A DNA stretch of 35,832 nt from Hyella patelloides LEGE 07179 (GCF_900659865.1 NZ_LR213807.1:1-35832), one strand, 5' to 3'. Positions 17,325 through 27,318 are shown, counted from the first letter of the stretch. Numbers and translations are program-made. Notes: a model not told the origin generated them from the letters alone.

Positions 17325-18785
17325 TTAGTAGATCGCTGATAACTGTTTGAGAGCTTCTGCACAATCTAAAATGGCTTTGGCTGCTTGTTTTCCAGAGAGG
17401 GTTGCACCTTCCATACTGTCTATATAATCTTGTTGGGTATAACTCCCTGCAAGAAAAAAGTTTTCGACAGGAGTTTTCTGAGGTGGACGATAAGGATCCA
17501 TTCCTGGAGCTTCTCGATAAAGAGATTGAGCCAGCTTAACTACGCTATACCAGGTCATATTGAGGTTGCGAGAGGAAGGAAACAGCTTATGTACCTGTTT
17601 TAAAACGCGATCTGCGATCGCATCATTATTTTCTTTGACAAAGGGATCGCCTGGAGTCAACACCAATTGTAATAGGGATCCTTCACCTTCTTTATAGAAG
17701 TTTCCAGGGCTAGTTAGTGCGAGATCGGCAAAACAAGAAAAGTCGGCATCAGGGGTATAAAGTAAGTTATCAATGCCTTCTGCTCGTTCTAATTGTTCGC
17801 GTTTATCCGCATCATGTAATTCTGTTACCCAACCATCAAAGCGCAATTGTACTGTAGCCACAGGAACAGCATCTAACTGGTAAATATTGTCAAATTCAGA
17901 CCATTTGCGCCATTCTTGGGGTATTACCTTTTTAATTCCTGGGACATCGCAAGCACAGACATAAGCATCGGCTGTAATAGTAGATTCTGTTTCACCGTTA
18001 GCTACGACGATTCCTGTTACCTTGGTTCGATCTGCTGAATCAAAAAGAATTTCCCTAACGCGACGGCGAGTGTGGATTTTAGCCCCTCTCTCTTCAAGGT
18101 AATTAACAATAGGTGTATGAAGGTAATCCTGTGGAGAGCCTTCCAACATCCGCAACACAGAAGCTTCTGTTTTAGTAGCAAACAACTGAAAGATGGTTAA
18201 CATACAGCGTGCAGAGATATTTTCTGTATCGATAAATCCTAACGCGTAGGCAATGGGGTCCCACATTCTCCGCAGACTGTTATTATTACCCCCATGAGAG
18301 CGAAACCAATCTGCAAAGCTAATGCGATCTAGATCGCGGATAGTTTTCATTGCACCCTCAAAATCTACTAATCCGCGCACTACAGGGCTTGTACCCAATG
18401 CAAGAGAGTTAAAAACCTTATCCGCAGCAGATAATTGAGAGGTGGTAAAAAAAGCTTTTAAACCATTAAAAGGTGCGCCAGTCAGAAAGCGAAAATCCAA
18501 CTCACCGACTTTTCCCCCTTCGTTAATGAAAGTATGGGTGTGTTCTTTTAGGCGTAAATTATCAATTGCGCCTACTTTTTCCATTAGAGCAAATAGATTG
18601 TAGTAGTTTCCGAAGAAGACGTGTAAACCCATTTCAATATGGTTGCCATCGCCATCTACCCAACTACCTACTTTACCTCCCACAAAGGGACGAGATTCAA
18701 AAATTTCTACTTCAGCACCAGCATCTACTAGATCGATCGCTGTTGCCATTCCTGCTAGTCCTGCTCCTACGATTGCAACGCGCAT
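17325..18785 (-). CDS. zds: 9,9'-di-cis-zeta-carotene desaturase
   Basis: 486-residue FAD enzyme (CrtQ/ZDS) that introduces two double bonds into zeta-carotene via neurosporene to give lycopene isomers, at the thylakoid membrane with plastoquinone as acceptor. The N-terminus is the dinucleotide fold [15 protein letters not shown] with the downstream acidic [14 protein letters not shown]. Motifs [22 protein letters not shown] and the C-terminal FAD-binding segment [19 protein letters not shown] are diagnostic and separate it from phytoene desaturase. Length is normal. The SRPBCC gene follows on the same strand. The spacer to the next gene upstream (18786-18955) holds the probable promoter. Confidence 0.97.
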   Translation of the reverse strand: MRVAIVGAGLAGMATAIDLVDAGAEVEIFESRPFVGGKVGSWVDGDGNHIEMGLHVFFGNYYNLFALMEKVGAIDNLRLKEHTHTFINEGGKVGELDFRFLTGAPFNGLKAFFTTSQLSAADKVFNSLALGTSPVVRGLVDFEGAMKTIRDLDRISFADWFRSHGGNNNSLRRMWDPIAYALGFIDTENISARCMLTIFQLFATKTEASVLRMLEGSPQDYLHTPIVNYLEERGAKIHTRRRVREILFDSADRTKVTGIVVANGETESTITADAYVCACDVPGIKKVIPQEWRKWSEFDNIYQLDAVPVATVQLRFDGWVTELHDADKREQLERAEGIDNLLYTPDADFSCFADLALTSPGNFYKEGEGSLLQLVLTPGDPFVKENNDAIADRVLKQVHKLFPSSRNLNMTWYSVVKLAQSLYREAPGMDPYRPPQKTPVENFFLAGSYTQQDYIDSMEGATLSGKQAAKAILDCAEALKQLSAIY

Positions 18786-18955
18786 TCCTTACTTCTTCCT
18801 TATAATTGCTTCATATATTGTAATTTATTTTTGATAACGGGAGAAAATGCTCTTCTTTAAGACAAGGTATATTCCGAGAGCGAGTGTTGACGAAAAATAA
18901 TTGGTTGTTAGTGGTTACCCATTATCTGTTACCTCCCCATCTCCCTCTGCTTCCC

Positions 18956-19642
18956 CTATTCATCCTGCTCCTCTTGGCGTTGATTATCAGCGATCTCTTT
19001 AAGTTTTCGAAAAAAGCCCGATCCATCAGGAAGAGGTTGAAAAGTAGTAATACCTTGGCTATGAGATTGTTTTTTAGCAATTTTCTGGGTTTTATTGGCT
19101 TTTTTGTGGGAAGAAGTCGAAGAAACAATTTTAGGCTTGGGTACGGGAGTTACTTTAGTAGAAAGGTGCAAATTTTGAGTAGCAGAGATATCGGGTTTAT
19201 CATTCAGGTTTGGTTGAGGTGTTGAACGATCTTGGGAGCACTTTTCTTGACGATTACTTGCGATCTGAGTTTTTGATTCAAAAGTTGGGTAATTGTTTTT
19301 ACTAAACTGTAGTACTGTTTCCTGTTCTTTTTCTTTTACGGGTTCTAGTGTGCTGAGATGTCGTGGTAATTTACGAGAGATCAGCCTTTCAAACTCTCCG
19401 CCAAAATGAGTCTTAGGCTGTCCCGAACGTAACCAACTGTTCATAATCTGTTCAATTGAGATAGCTTTGTAGCGTCCAAGATATAATGCCTCAATAGTAG
19501 CCAAATAAATCCAATGGACATGATATATTTTCTGCCACTGTTGAACTAATTCTTCCACATTATTCTGGTCAGTATCAAAGCTATAGCTAGTCATGAGAGT
19601 TATGATCTGAGCGATAGCCAAGTTCTGGTTTAAATCAGACAT
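18956..19642 (-). CDS. Conserved hypothetical protein, family not identified
   Basis: 228 residues. The N-terminal third (about 5-95) looks folded and helical, with AIAQIITLMTSY, WQKIYHVHWIYLATIEALYLGRYKAISIEQI and an SGQPKTHFGGEFERLI segment. The remainder is a low-complexity tail rich in Lys, Ser, Gln and Thr, with a final helical GSGFFRKLKEIADNQRQEE. This suggests a small structured head on a disordered linker with a short terminal binding helix. No signal peptide or membrane helix is present. It is divergently arranged from the sulfotransferase genes and lies upstream of zds on the same strand, with a 170-base gap. Function is unknown. Confidence 0.65.
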   Translation of the reverse strand: MSDLNQNLAIAQIITLMTSYSFDTDQNNVEELVQQWQKIYHVHWIYLATIEALYLGRYKAISIEQIMNSWLRSGQPKTHFGGEFERLISRKLPRHLSTLEPVKEKEQETVLQFSKNNYPTFESKTQIASNRQEKCSQDRSTPQPNLNDKPDISATQNLHLSTKVTPVPKPKIVSSTSSHKKANKTQKIAKKQSHSQGITTFQPLPDGSGFFRKLKEIADNQRQEEQDE

Positions 19643-19984
19643 GAACTTTATGGACTTTGAAGAAACTTGAATTCAGCGATCTTAACTCACCATAAAATTA
19701 TTTTATTCTTCTATAGTACTTAAATGAACCTTACTTTGGTTAGAAAAATCTCATTTTCTATGTCAATTAAACCCATTTGTTCAAATCATATTTCTGCAAA
19801 CACTCTATTCTTAATTTCACTGACATTGTGTCTAATGAAGAGAAACTATTGAACAACGAGAAAATCTCAACTACTTTTGAGGTGGCACAGTTAGTAACGA
19901 AGATGTTAATTTTGTATTCAGTTTACATACGCTTACAGCAAATTACTAATAATTACAACAACAACTTAATCCAGGTAAAAAATC
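19643..19984. other. Divergent spacer upstream of the sulfotransferases
   Basis: 342 AT-rich bases between the unknown minus-strand gene and the first sulfotransferase. A TTG-started frame at 19777-19998 exists but overlaps the real start and is of low complexity. I see no RNA gene or operator. Confidence 0.35.
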
Positions 19985-20884
19985 ATGGTGATGCCTAATT
20001 TTTTAATTTTGGGGGCTGCCAAAACAGGCACTACTTCGATTTATCGCTACATGAAGCAGCATCCAGAGATTTATATGAGTCCCGCTAAAGAGCCCAGGTT
20101 TTTTGTATTTGAGAATGAAACCCTTGATTTTAATGGCGTAGGAGATGAAATAGAAACTGCTAAAACCAGTCTTCAAGAGTATCAACAACTATTCGCTGGA
20201 GTTGAAGCCGAAAAAGCGATTGGCGAAGCTACAACCATGTATCTTTGGAGTGCCAAAGCTCCTCAACGTATTAAGCATTATATTCCTGATGTTAGAATGA
20301 TTGCGATTTTACGTAATCCAGTAGATAGAGCTTATTCTAATTATTTACATTTAAAACAGGCAAAAAGAGAACCTTTAGATAGTTTTTCCGCAGCTATTCA
20401 ACAAGAATCACAACGTATTAAAAATCATTGGTGGCCATTTTGGTATTATAAAGATCAAGGTTTTTATTATCGCCAATTGCAACGTTATTATTCTCTATTT
20501 GATAGTAATCAACTTAAAATTTATCTCTATGAAGACTTAAAAACTGAGCCTTTGAAGCTACTACAGGATATCTTTAGTTTCCTAGAAGTAGACGATCGCT
20601 TTATGCCTAATATCTCAGAAGTAGTGAGAAAATCTCATTCTGTACCAAAAAATCAAGCTTTACAGTCTCTAGTTTCTCAACCCAATCCTTTTAAGTCATT
20701 TCTTAAACCATTATTACCCCAAAATTTACGCCAACAAATCATCAAAAAAATTAACAAAAAAAATCTAGTAAAGCCTCAAGTTAGCTCAAAATTTCGCCAG
20801 CAATTAATTGCAGAATACCGAGAAGATGTTTTACAACTTCAAGAGCTAATCGATCGCGATCTTTCCCCATGGCTAAAAGTGTAA
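19985..20884 (+). CDS. Sulfotransferase domain protein (PAPS-dependent), copy 1
   Basis: 299-residue cytosolic-type sulfotransferase. The 5'-phosphosulfate loop is GAAKTGTTSIYRY (about residues 10-22), and the KEPRFF motif follows near 37. The 3'-phosphate-binding motif is LRNPVDRAYSNY (about 109-120) with the expected Arg and Ser. The fold is of the heparan/NodH-like group that transfers sulfate from PAPS to sugars. The tail ends QELIDRDLSPWLKV. The start is taken as the ATG at 19985; another ATG two codons later is equally possible. Copy 2 begins 26 bases after the stop with the same motif order and tail, so they are tandem paralogues in one operon. The acceptor is unknown; surface polysaccharide is likely. 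Confidence 0.9.
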   Translation: MVMPNFLILGAAKTGTTSIYRYMKQHPEIYMSPAKEPRFFVFENETLDFNGVGDEIETAKTSLQEYQQLFAGVEAEKAIGEATTMYLWSAKAPQRIKHYIPDVRMIAILRNPVDRAYSNYLHLKQAKREPLDSFSAAIQQESQRIKNHWWPFWYYKDQGFYYRQLQRYYSLFDSNQLKIYLYEDLKTEPLKLLQDIFSFLEVDDRFMPNISEVVRKSHSVPKNQALQSLVSQPNPFKSFLKPLLPQNLRQQIIKKINKKNLVKPQVSSKFRQQLIAEYREDVLQLQELIDRDLSPWLKV

Positions 20885-20910
20885 TTAATGTCTAGTTAAT
20901 AATCAATAAA

Positions 20911-21816
20911 ATGACTTTACCTAATTTTCTAATTATTGGTGCAGCCAAAGCTGGTACTACTTCTCTATATAAGTATCTCGAACAACATCCTGATGTGTAT
21001 ATGAGTTCTTTTAAAGAACCAGGGTTTTTTGCTTTTGAAGGGCAAACATTAAACTTTCAAGGACCAGGAGTAAAATATAGAATTAACAAGTGGACAGTAA
21101 CAGATCTAGATAGCTATCAAGAAATGTTTGCAGGGGCAGAAAATCAAAAAGCAATTGGTGAAGCAACACCCCTATATCTTTACTATACTCAAGCTTGCGA
21201 TCGCATTAAACATTATATTCCTGATGCTAAACTTATTGCTATGTTGCGCGACCCAGTAGAAAGAGCATTTTCTAACTATGTTTGGGCAGTTCAACCTGGT
21301 GCAGAACCCATAACTAATTTTACTGAAGCACTGGCAGCAGAACCAAAAAGAATTAATGACAATTGGGGACCACGTTGGCATTATAAAGCCCAAGGTTTTT
21401 ACTATCAACAACTAAAGCCATACTTTGAAACTTTCGATCCTCAACAAATCAGAGTTTATTTACATCAAGATTTTGTCGCTAATCCCAAACAAGTTTTACA
21501 AGATATTTTTAACTTTTTAGAAATAGATGACAGCTTTGAATTAGATTTATCTAAAAAACATAACGTCTCTCAAATACCACGTAATAAAACTTGGCATGAA
21601 TTTATTAATAAACCCAATCCACTCAAAACTTTAGTTAAACCTTTTATTCCTTTGAAATTCAGAACAAATATCAAGAAGCAGGCTAAAACTAAAAATCTCT
21701 ATAAACCCAAACTCAATCCTGAAGTACGCCAACAACTAATAGCGGAGTATCAAACTGATATCCTTCAGTTACAAGAGCTAATCAATCGTGATTTATCTCA
21801 ATGGTTGAAAGTTTAG
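20911..21816 (+). CDS. Sulfotransferase domain protein (PAPS-dependent), copy 2
   Basis: 301-residue paralogue of the preceding gene. PAPS loop GAAKAGTTSLYKY lies at about 10-22, KEPGFF near 37, and 3'-phosphate motif LRDPVERAFSNY at about 112-123. The C-terminal QELINRDLSQWLKV mirrors copy 1. It has an insertion of several residues near 55-60 and a Lys/Asn-rich stretch near 255-270. Both copies keep all cofactor residues, so both should be active. Divergence in the middle region, where acceptors bind, suggests different targets (inference). No sulfate activation genes (cysN/cysC) are in the window. It converges with aroA. Confidence 0.9.
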   Translation: MTLPNFLIIGAAKAGTTSLYKYLEQHPDVYMSSFKEPGFFAFEGQTLNFQGPGVKYRINKWTVTDLDSYQEMFAGAENQKAIGEATPLYLYYTQACDRIKHYIPDAKLIAMLRDPVERAFSNYVWAVQPGAEPITNFTEALAAEPKRINDNWGPRWHYKAQGFYYQQLKPYFETFDPQQIRVYLHQDFVANPKQVLQDIFNFLEIDDSFELDLSKKHNVSQIPRNKTWHEFINKPNPLKTLVKPFIPLKFRTNIKKQAKTKNLYKPKLNPEVRQQLIAEYQTDILQLQELINRDLSQWLKV

Positions 21817-21980
21817 AAAGCTCTTTATGAAGCAGTAAAAAAATACTTTTCTGCCGAAGAATGACAAGATTCTCAAACAAGTGAGCAACCAATTATCTGT
21901 ATTACAACACAAAAGCAGTTTTGGTTAAACATAGCAACAATGGGAATGCACTGTGGTTGTCAAAGAAGACTTACGCCAAT

Positions 21981-23333
21981 TCAACTACTGATTACTTGTT
22001 GTAAAGTCTCAAAAAACATCGGGTAAGAGATAGATGCAGCCTCAGCACGATGAATCGTAGTTTCACCTTGAGCCATCAGAGAAGCGATCGCTAAACTCAT
22101 AGCAATCCGATGATCGGTATAAGTGTCTACTTCTGCACCATTTAGGGTTGTACCTCCTGTAATTTCCAAGCCATCAGGGAGTTCGGTAATCTTTGCTCCC
22201 ATTTTACCTAATTCTGTCGCCATTACCTTTAGGCGATCGCTTTCTTTGACTCGTAATTCCGCAGCGTCTTTAATCACTGTTGTTCCCTCAGCAAAAGTAG
22301 CAGCTACCGCTAGAATGGGTATTTCATCAATTAAGCGAGGGATTATACTCCCTTCGATGGTACAGGCTGTTAGTTTACCGTGTTTAACTCGTAAGTCGGC
22401 TACAGGTTCACCTGCTACTATCCTTTCATTTTCCTTGGTGATATCGGCTGACATCATTTCTAAGGCTTCTAAAATCCCCGTACGGGTGGGATTAACTCCG
22501 ACATTGGTAATTAATAACTCTGAATCAGGAACAATTGCAGCAGCTACTAACCAAAATGCAGCCGAACTAATGTCTCCTGGTACAATGACATTTTGTCCTC
22601 TGAGGGTGGGCTGTCCTGTAAGAGTAACGCTGTGGGTTTGGGAATCAATCTCTAATTCTGCACCAAAAGCTTTGAGCATTCTTTCACTGTGATCTCTCGA
22701 TAAAGCAGGTTCGGTAACAGTAGTTTTCCCGTCTACCATCAAACCAGCAAGTAAAATGCAAGATTTCACTTGAGCCGATGCTACGGGGGACATATAGTGT
22801 ATTGCTTGCAGTTTTTGTCCTTTAATAGCCAAAGGTGCTAAAGAATCATTGTTTCTTCCCCAAATAGTTGCTCCCATCTGCTGTAAAGGCTCAACTACCC
22901 TGGACATCGGACGCGATCGCAAAGAATCATCCCCTGTAACGGTAAAAAAGCGATCGCTAATAGATGCGAGTAATCCTAACATCAAACGAATTGTTGTTCC
23001 TGAATTTCCAACATCCAAAATATTTGTTGGCTCTTGGAGATTTCCTAAGCCAATTCCTTGGACTATTACTTTTTCTGGATTTAAAGGGGATATTGTTGCT
23101 CCCATCTGTCTAAAGCATTTGGCGGTGCTTTGGGGGTCTTCTCCCACCAATAACCCTTCGATAACAGTTTCTCCTTCAGCGATCGCACCAAACATTAAAG
23201 AACGATGAGATATCGATTTATCTCCTGGAATGGAAACATTTCCTGTTAAAGTCAGTCCATTACTAGGAGGAACAATCACTAATTTTTGAGTATGGTCGTC
23301 TTTTTTTTGAATAGTAACGATAGAAGATGGCAT
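21981..23333 (-). CDS. aroA: 3-phosphoshikimate 1-carboxyvinyltransferase (EPSP synthase)
   Basis: 450-residue enzyme of the shikimate pathway: it joins phosphoenolpyruvate to shikimate-3-phosphate in aromatic amino acid synthesis. Motifs are [15 protein letters not shown] (about residues 37-51), [15 protein letters not shown] (about 108-122), [15 protein letters not shown] (about 367-381) and [11 protein letters not shown] near residue 418. The GNSGTT loop has Thr-Thr-Ile after Gly in place of the A-G-T-A/T-A-M pattern of the E. coli enzyme. This resembles class II, naturally glyphosate-tolerant type enzymes; assignment to that class is inference. It stands alone and converges with the sulfotransferases. 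Confidence 0.96.
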   Translation of the reverse strand: MPSSIVTIQKKDDHTQKLVIVPPSNGLTLTGNVSIPGDKSISHRSLMFGAIAEGETVIEGLLVGEDPQSTAKCFRQMGATISPLNPEKVIVQGIGLGNLQEPTNILDVGNSGTTIRLMLGLLASISDRFFTVTGDDSLRSRPMSRVVEPLQQMGATIWGRNNDSLAPLAIKGQKLQAIHYMSPVASAQVKSCILLAGLMVDGKTTVTEPALSRDHSERMLKAFGAELEIDSQTHSVTLTGQPTLRGQNVIVPGDISSAAFWLVAAAIVPDSELLITNVGVNPTRTGILEALEMMSADITKENERIVAGEPVADLRVKHGKLTACTIEGSIIPRLIDEIPILAVAATFAEGTTVIKDAAELRVKESDRLKVMATELGKMGAKITELPDGLEITGGTTLNGAEVDTYTDHRIAMSLAIASLMAQGETTIHRAEAASISYPMFFETLQQVISS

Positions 23334-23909
23334 AAAACTGAACTGGCAAACCTAATTATTCTGTTGTGTAGCGATTGTATCAAACTTTATGTTTTGCTAT
23401 CTGCACTACAAAAAAATCACAAAATTACTCTTAGTATTATTGATTCCCTAAATTTTCTGTTTTTGCTATCAGTAAAAGACAGCATTCAGGAAAATTTGTA
23501 TTCTCTAAAACAAAATTTTGTAAAGATTGTTAGAAAGTACTTTTTAGTAACATATTAGGAGGCGTAAATACTGAACATATAACATTTATGAGCAAAAAAA
23601 TAGGTATTTTCCCCGATAGATTATCGATTTATACAGACTATAAAAGAACTATTGTGCCAAGCTCTTATAAATCAACTAGCTAATCGTAGTTTTGGGGAAA
23701 CTGTAATCAAAGTCAAGACAAATCAAAGAAATAAATCTGTATCTTAGAATACATAAAGTGATTGAAATAATACCTAAAAATACTCCCTAGAGTATCAAGA
23801 TTTTATGAAGATAATTACTTTAGGTGGATAAATCTAGAATTAACGATTATCCTCTTAAACATAAATTGAAGTTTGAAGTAGTGTTTAGTCAGGATCTTAC
23901 GAGAAAAAA
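23334..23909. other. AT-rich spacer upstream of aroA and the STAS gene
   Basis: 576 bases between divergent genes. A 90-codon plus-strand frame at 23286-23558 overlaps the aroA start and has no family features, so it is not called. The region should contain the promoters of aroA (left) and the STAS gene (right). No RNA gene or repeat was recognised. Confidence 0.35.
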
Positions 23910-24251
23910 ATGAATAGCAATTTATTGAATCGCGAATTTGCCACTTTTCAACCTCAAGGTTACTTGAGTGCAGCTAACGCTAAAGAATTTTTACAACAAC
24001 TAACCGAGGCTGTTGAGACATCAAATAATCCTTCCATACTCATAGATATGAAAGAAGTTGAGTTTATGGATAGTGCAGGTTTAATGGCTCTGATTGAAGG
24101 ATTTCGCTTTGCTCAAGAGATGAAACGCAATGTTAGTATTTGCTCTGTAGCTCCCTCCGTAAGAATGCTTTTCGAGCTAACTCAGCTAGATAATGTGTTT
24201 AACATTTTTGACAGTCAGGATAGCTTTGTCGCCGAAGCTGTGGCAGCATAA
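23910..24251 (+). CDS. STAS domain anti-sigma factor antagonist
   Basis: 113-residue single STAS domain. The phosphorylation-site motif is DSAGL with Ser55, preceded by the strand ILIDMKEVEFM. The C-terminal part has the SVRMLFELTQLDNVFNIFDS helix-strand typical of SpoIIAA/RsbV-like proteins. Such proteins bind anti-sigma factors or kinases when unphosphorylated. No partner kinase or sigma factor gene is adjacent, and in cyanobacteria many STAS proteins work in motility or signalling rather than sigma control. A long inverted repeat follows at 24292-24340. Confidence 0.9.
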   Translation: MNSNLLNREFATFQPQGYLSAANAKEFLQQLTEAVETSNNPSILIDMKEVEFMDSAGLMALIEGFRFAQEMKRNVSICSVAPSVRMLFELTQLDNVFNIFDSQDSFVAEAVAA

Positions 24252-24291
24252 CACTATCTTTGATTCTCAGAAAAGTAAAGTACCAACAAAA

Positions 24292-24340
24292 GTAAGGTGA
24301 GCAAACCTCAAGAACTGAGAGCTAATTCTGCTCACTTTAC
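24292..24340 (+). promoter_or_regulatory. Nested hairpin between STAS and radical SAM genes
   Basis: GTAAGGTGAGCA (24292-24303) pairs with TGCTCACTTTAC (24329-24340) over 12 positions with one G-T wobble. The loop contains a second small hairpin, CTCA-AGAAC-TGAG. There is no immediate T-run, so it may be a terminator without U-tail, a leader structure for the next gene or a repeat. The role is not resolved. Confidence 0.45.
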
Positions 24341-24449
24341 AGGATATGAGTTTTTGGAAAAATATTCTGATTAATGCTGAGCAAAGGCTTTGTCCAGTAT
24401 ATTAAAAGATGCTAGTCCCACTACAAAAAAGTACGAGGAGCATCCTGCT

Positions 24450-27071
24450 GTGACGATCGCCTTTGACCAACTAATTTCCCCCGAAATCAATAAACCTGCT
24501 CGTTATCTGGGAAAAGAACTCGGAGCGAAGCATAAACCTTGGGATTCGGCTACTATCCGTTGGGTTTTAACCTATCCCGAAGTTTATGAGGTAGGTGCTT
24601 CCAATCTGGGTCATATTATTCTCTACAATATTATCAATGCCCAGCCTCGCCAACTTTGCGATCGCACTTATCTGCCAGCGAAAGATTTAGCAACTAAATT
24701 ACGAGACACCAATACACCTTTATTTGCCTTAGAATCAAAGCGATCGCTACAAGAATTTGATATTTTAGGCTTTAGCCTTAGTTACGAGCTAGGAGCAACT
24801 AATATCCTAGAAATGCTCGATCTAGCTCAGATTCCCCTCACTTGGCAGAAAAGAGAACAAGGGGATTACCCTTTAATCTTTGCAGGGGGACAAACTGCAA
24901 CTTCTAACCCCGAACCATACTCAGACTTTTTCGACTTTCTGGTTATGGGTGATGGAGAAGAATTATTACCCGAAATTGGTTTTGTCTTAGAAGAAGGAAA
25001 AACAGCAGGATTAAGTAAAGAAGAGTTATTACTTGATTTAGCCCAAGTTCCAGGGGTTTATGTGCCAAAATTTTACGATATGTCAGAAGATGGCTCGGTA
25101 CATCCTAATCGAGATGATGTACCCAAGAGAATTTTACGACGCGTAGCTACCCCCATTCCTGCCTATTCTATCGGCTTGGTTCCCTATGTCGAAACAGTAC
25201 ACGATCGCTTGACAGTAGAAATTAGAAGAGGTTGCACCCGTGGCTGTCGTTTTTGCCAGCCAGGAATGTTAACTCGTCCTGCAACAGACGTAGAACCTGA
25301 AAAAGTAGTAGATGCTATTGAAAAAGGAATGCGGACTACTGGTTACAACGAGTTTTCTTTATTATCTCTTAGCTGCTCCGATTATCTAGCTTTACCTGCG
25401 GTAGGTATGGAAATCAAAAACCGTCTTCAAGAAGAGAATATTTCCCTTTCTTTACCCAGTCAACGGGTAGATAGATTTGATGAGAATATCGCTAAGATCA
25501 TCGGTGGTACGCGTAAATCTGGCTTAACCTTTGCTCCTGAAGCTGGTACACAGAGAATGCGAGATGTCATCAATAAAGGCTTAACCAACGAAGAATTATT
25601 AAGAGGAATTAAAATCGCCGTTGAACAAGGTTGGAGCAAAGTAAAACTCTATTTCATGATTGGTTTACCAGGAGAAACCGATGTCGATGTGTTGGGTATT
25701 GCTGAAACAGTACGCTGGTTACGCAGAGAATGTGCCAATCTAAGCAATAAACGCCTCAACTTTAATATCACAATCTCTAACTTTACTCCCAAGCCTCATA
25801 CTCCCTTTCAATGGCATTCCGTATCTACTAGCGAGTTTTTACGTAAGCAAGATTTACTCAGAGAAGAATTTCGCCGTATCAGGGGAGTCAAGGTTAACTA
25901 TACCGATGTGCGTATTTCCGCTATGGAAGATTTTGTCGGTAGAGGCGATCGCAGATTAGCAGGTGTCGTGCGTCGCGCTTGGGAATTAGGCGCAGGTATG
26001 GATTCCTGGTGGGAAAGCTTAGATAATGCCTTTGCAGCTTGGGAACAAGCGATCGCTGAAGCCGATCTTACCTGGAAATATCGTCAGGTAGAAAACGGTG
26101 AATGGAACTTATTTAAGGAAGAAGGACAGAGGATTGAGGAACAAGGAATAGAAACAGAAGTTGCGTTAAACGATGCTTTGGATGCACCCTTACCTTGGGA
26201 TCATCTCAATACGGGTATTGATAAAGAATGGCTCAAAAAAGACCTTCAAAAAGCTTTGGACGCTGCAACAGTACCAGACTGTGCCTTTGAAGGTTGTTCC
26301 CATTGTGGTATTTGCGGAACAGATTTCGGTCATAATATTGTAGTCCCCGCACCGCCCATACCCAACTTTGAAGGGCACTTTAAACCAGACATTCACAAAG
26401 AACAAAGAATGAGAGTTTGGTTTGGGAAAAAAGGAGAAATGCGCTTACTTAGTCATCTGGACTTGGTTCGTTTATTCGATCGCGCTATCCGTCGTGCTGC
26501 CATTCCTATTTCCTTTACTGGGGGATTTCATCCTGGCCCTCGTATTGCGATCGCTAATGCTTTATCTTTAGGTATTACCAGTAGCGGGGAAATTGCCGAT
26601 TTTGAACTGAAAGAAGATATTGAGTTAGAGGAATTTAAAAATAAATTAACGGCTCAGCTACCTTCAGGAATTCCTATTTATCGTGTTGAAGAAATTGGTG
26701 TTAAATCACCCTCTGCAACTCAAATTTTAGAACAAGCAGAATACTTAATCACTGTAACCACTAGCGAAAATAATAGCCCTGAAAATTGGCAACAATGGAT
26801 TGAAACTATGAAAACTCGCTCAGAAATTATTTGGGAAAAAACCACTAAAAAAGGAAGAAAACAACAAGTTAACTTATGCGATCGTTTGTTTTCTTTAAAA
26901 ATAGAAACTATTCAACCAGATAAATCTGTAGTTTTACGCTATCTTGGTAGCTGTCGTAATGACGGTACCAAAATATCTCCCGACAATATTATTTATATGT
27001 TAGAAAAAGTAGCAGATCAAGAATTTGAACTACTACAAGTACATCGTCAACAACTGATCTTAAATTCTTAA
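24450..27071 (+). CDS. TIGR03960-type B12-binding/radical SAM protein fused to DUF2344
   Basis: Large iron-sulfur protein. The start is placed at GTG 24450 because GAGGAG lies nine bases upstream and the protein then begins at the conserved FDQLISPEI-x-KPARYLG segment; a TTG at 24390 gives 20 more residues. Length from 24450 is 873 residues. Domains: a B12-binding-like N-terminal fold (about 1-200; VYEVGASNLGHIILY), then a radical SAM core with C-x3-C-x2-C at 262/266/269 (CTRGCRFC), then a linker with a further Cys cluster near residue 610 (C-x4-C-x2-C-x2-C), then DUF2344 (about 655-870; LLSHLDLVRLF, GGFHPGPRIA). Family members are widespread in cyanobacteria and likely modify RNA or protein, but the substrate is not established. 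Confidence 0.9.
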   Translation: MTIAFDQLISPEINKPARYLGKELGAKHKPWDSATIRWVLTYPEVYEVGASNLGHIILYNIINAQPRQLCDRTYLPAKDLATKLRDTNTPLFALESKRSLQEFDILGFSLSYELGATNILEMLDLAQIPLTWQKREQGDYPLIFAGGQTATSNPEPYSDFFDFLVMGDGEELLPEIGFVLEEGKTAGLSKEELLLDLAQVPGVYVPKFYDMSEDGSVHPNRDDVPKRILRRVATPIPAYSIGLVPYVETVHDRLTVEIRRGCTRGCRFCQPGMLTRPATDVEPEKVVDAIEKGMRTTGYNEFSLLSLSCSDYLALPAVGMEIKNRLQEENISLSLPSQRVDRFDENIAKIIGGTRKSGLTFAPEAGTQRMRDVINKGLTNEELLRGIKIAVEQGWSKVKLYFMIGLPGETDVDVLGIAETVRWLRRECANLSNKRLNFNITISNFTPKPHTPFQWHSVSTSEFLRKQDLLREEFRRIRGVKVNYTDVRISAMEDFVGRGDRRLAGVVRRAWELGAGMDSWWESLDNAFAAWEQAIAEADLTWKYRQVENGEWNLFKEEGQRIEEQGIETEVALNDALDAPLPWDHLNTGIDKEWLKKDLQKALDAATVPDCAFEGCSHCGICGTDFGHNIVVPAPPIPNFEGHFKPDIHKEQRMRVWFGKKGEMRLLSHLDLVRLFDRAIRRAAIPISFTGGFHPGPRIAIANALSLGITSSGEIADFELKEDIELEEFKNKLTAQLPSGIPIYRVEEIGVKSPSATQILEQAEYLITVTTSENNSPENWQQWIETMKTRSEIIWEKTTKKGRKQQVNLCDRLFSLKIETIQPDKSVVLRYLGSCRNDGTKISPDNIIYMLEKVADQEFELLQVHRQQLILNS

Positions 27072-27176
27072 GCCAAGAAGCAGAGGAAGATAGGGAGCTA
27101 AGGGGAGCTTACAAGATGCTGTAGGCAAATCGATTTTATGAGTTTAATTTAAGTTTAAGTACAGGATGCTAATTTT

Positions 27177-27204
27177 GTAGTGGCAATTCATGAATTGCCA
27201 CTAC
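27177..27204. repeat. Perfect 28-base palindrome
   Basis: GTAGTGGCAATTCA and its exact complement meet at a CATG centre, 106 bases after the radical SAM gene. The following TTTGATGTCTTTT is T-rich, so it may act as a terminator. Its length and CATG centre match the 11611-11638 palindrome, though the arms differ. It is probably a dispersed cyanobacterial palindrome. Confidence 0.55.
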
Positions 27205-27318
27205 TTTGATGTCTTTTAATCACCTTGATTTTAATTCGCCAACAGTATCTTATGAGGTTAAGGGGAGTCGAAACAATGATACTTTTATTCCTCCTCGTTC
27301 CTTTTTCGTTCCTCAATT

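Noticed and set aside
19777-19998. 73-codon plus-strand frame before the first sulfotransferase
   Set aside because: TTG start, low-complexity Asn-rich product, overlaps the sulfotransferase start, no ribosome binding site.
22123-22692. 189-codon plus-strand frame inside aroA
   Set aside because: Antisense shadow of aroA, which has full motif support on the minus strand.
23286-23558. 90-codon plus-strand frame over the aroA start
   Set aside because: Overlaps the aroA 5' end and its promoter; composition is that of translated AT-rich spacer; no family motif.
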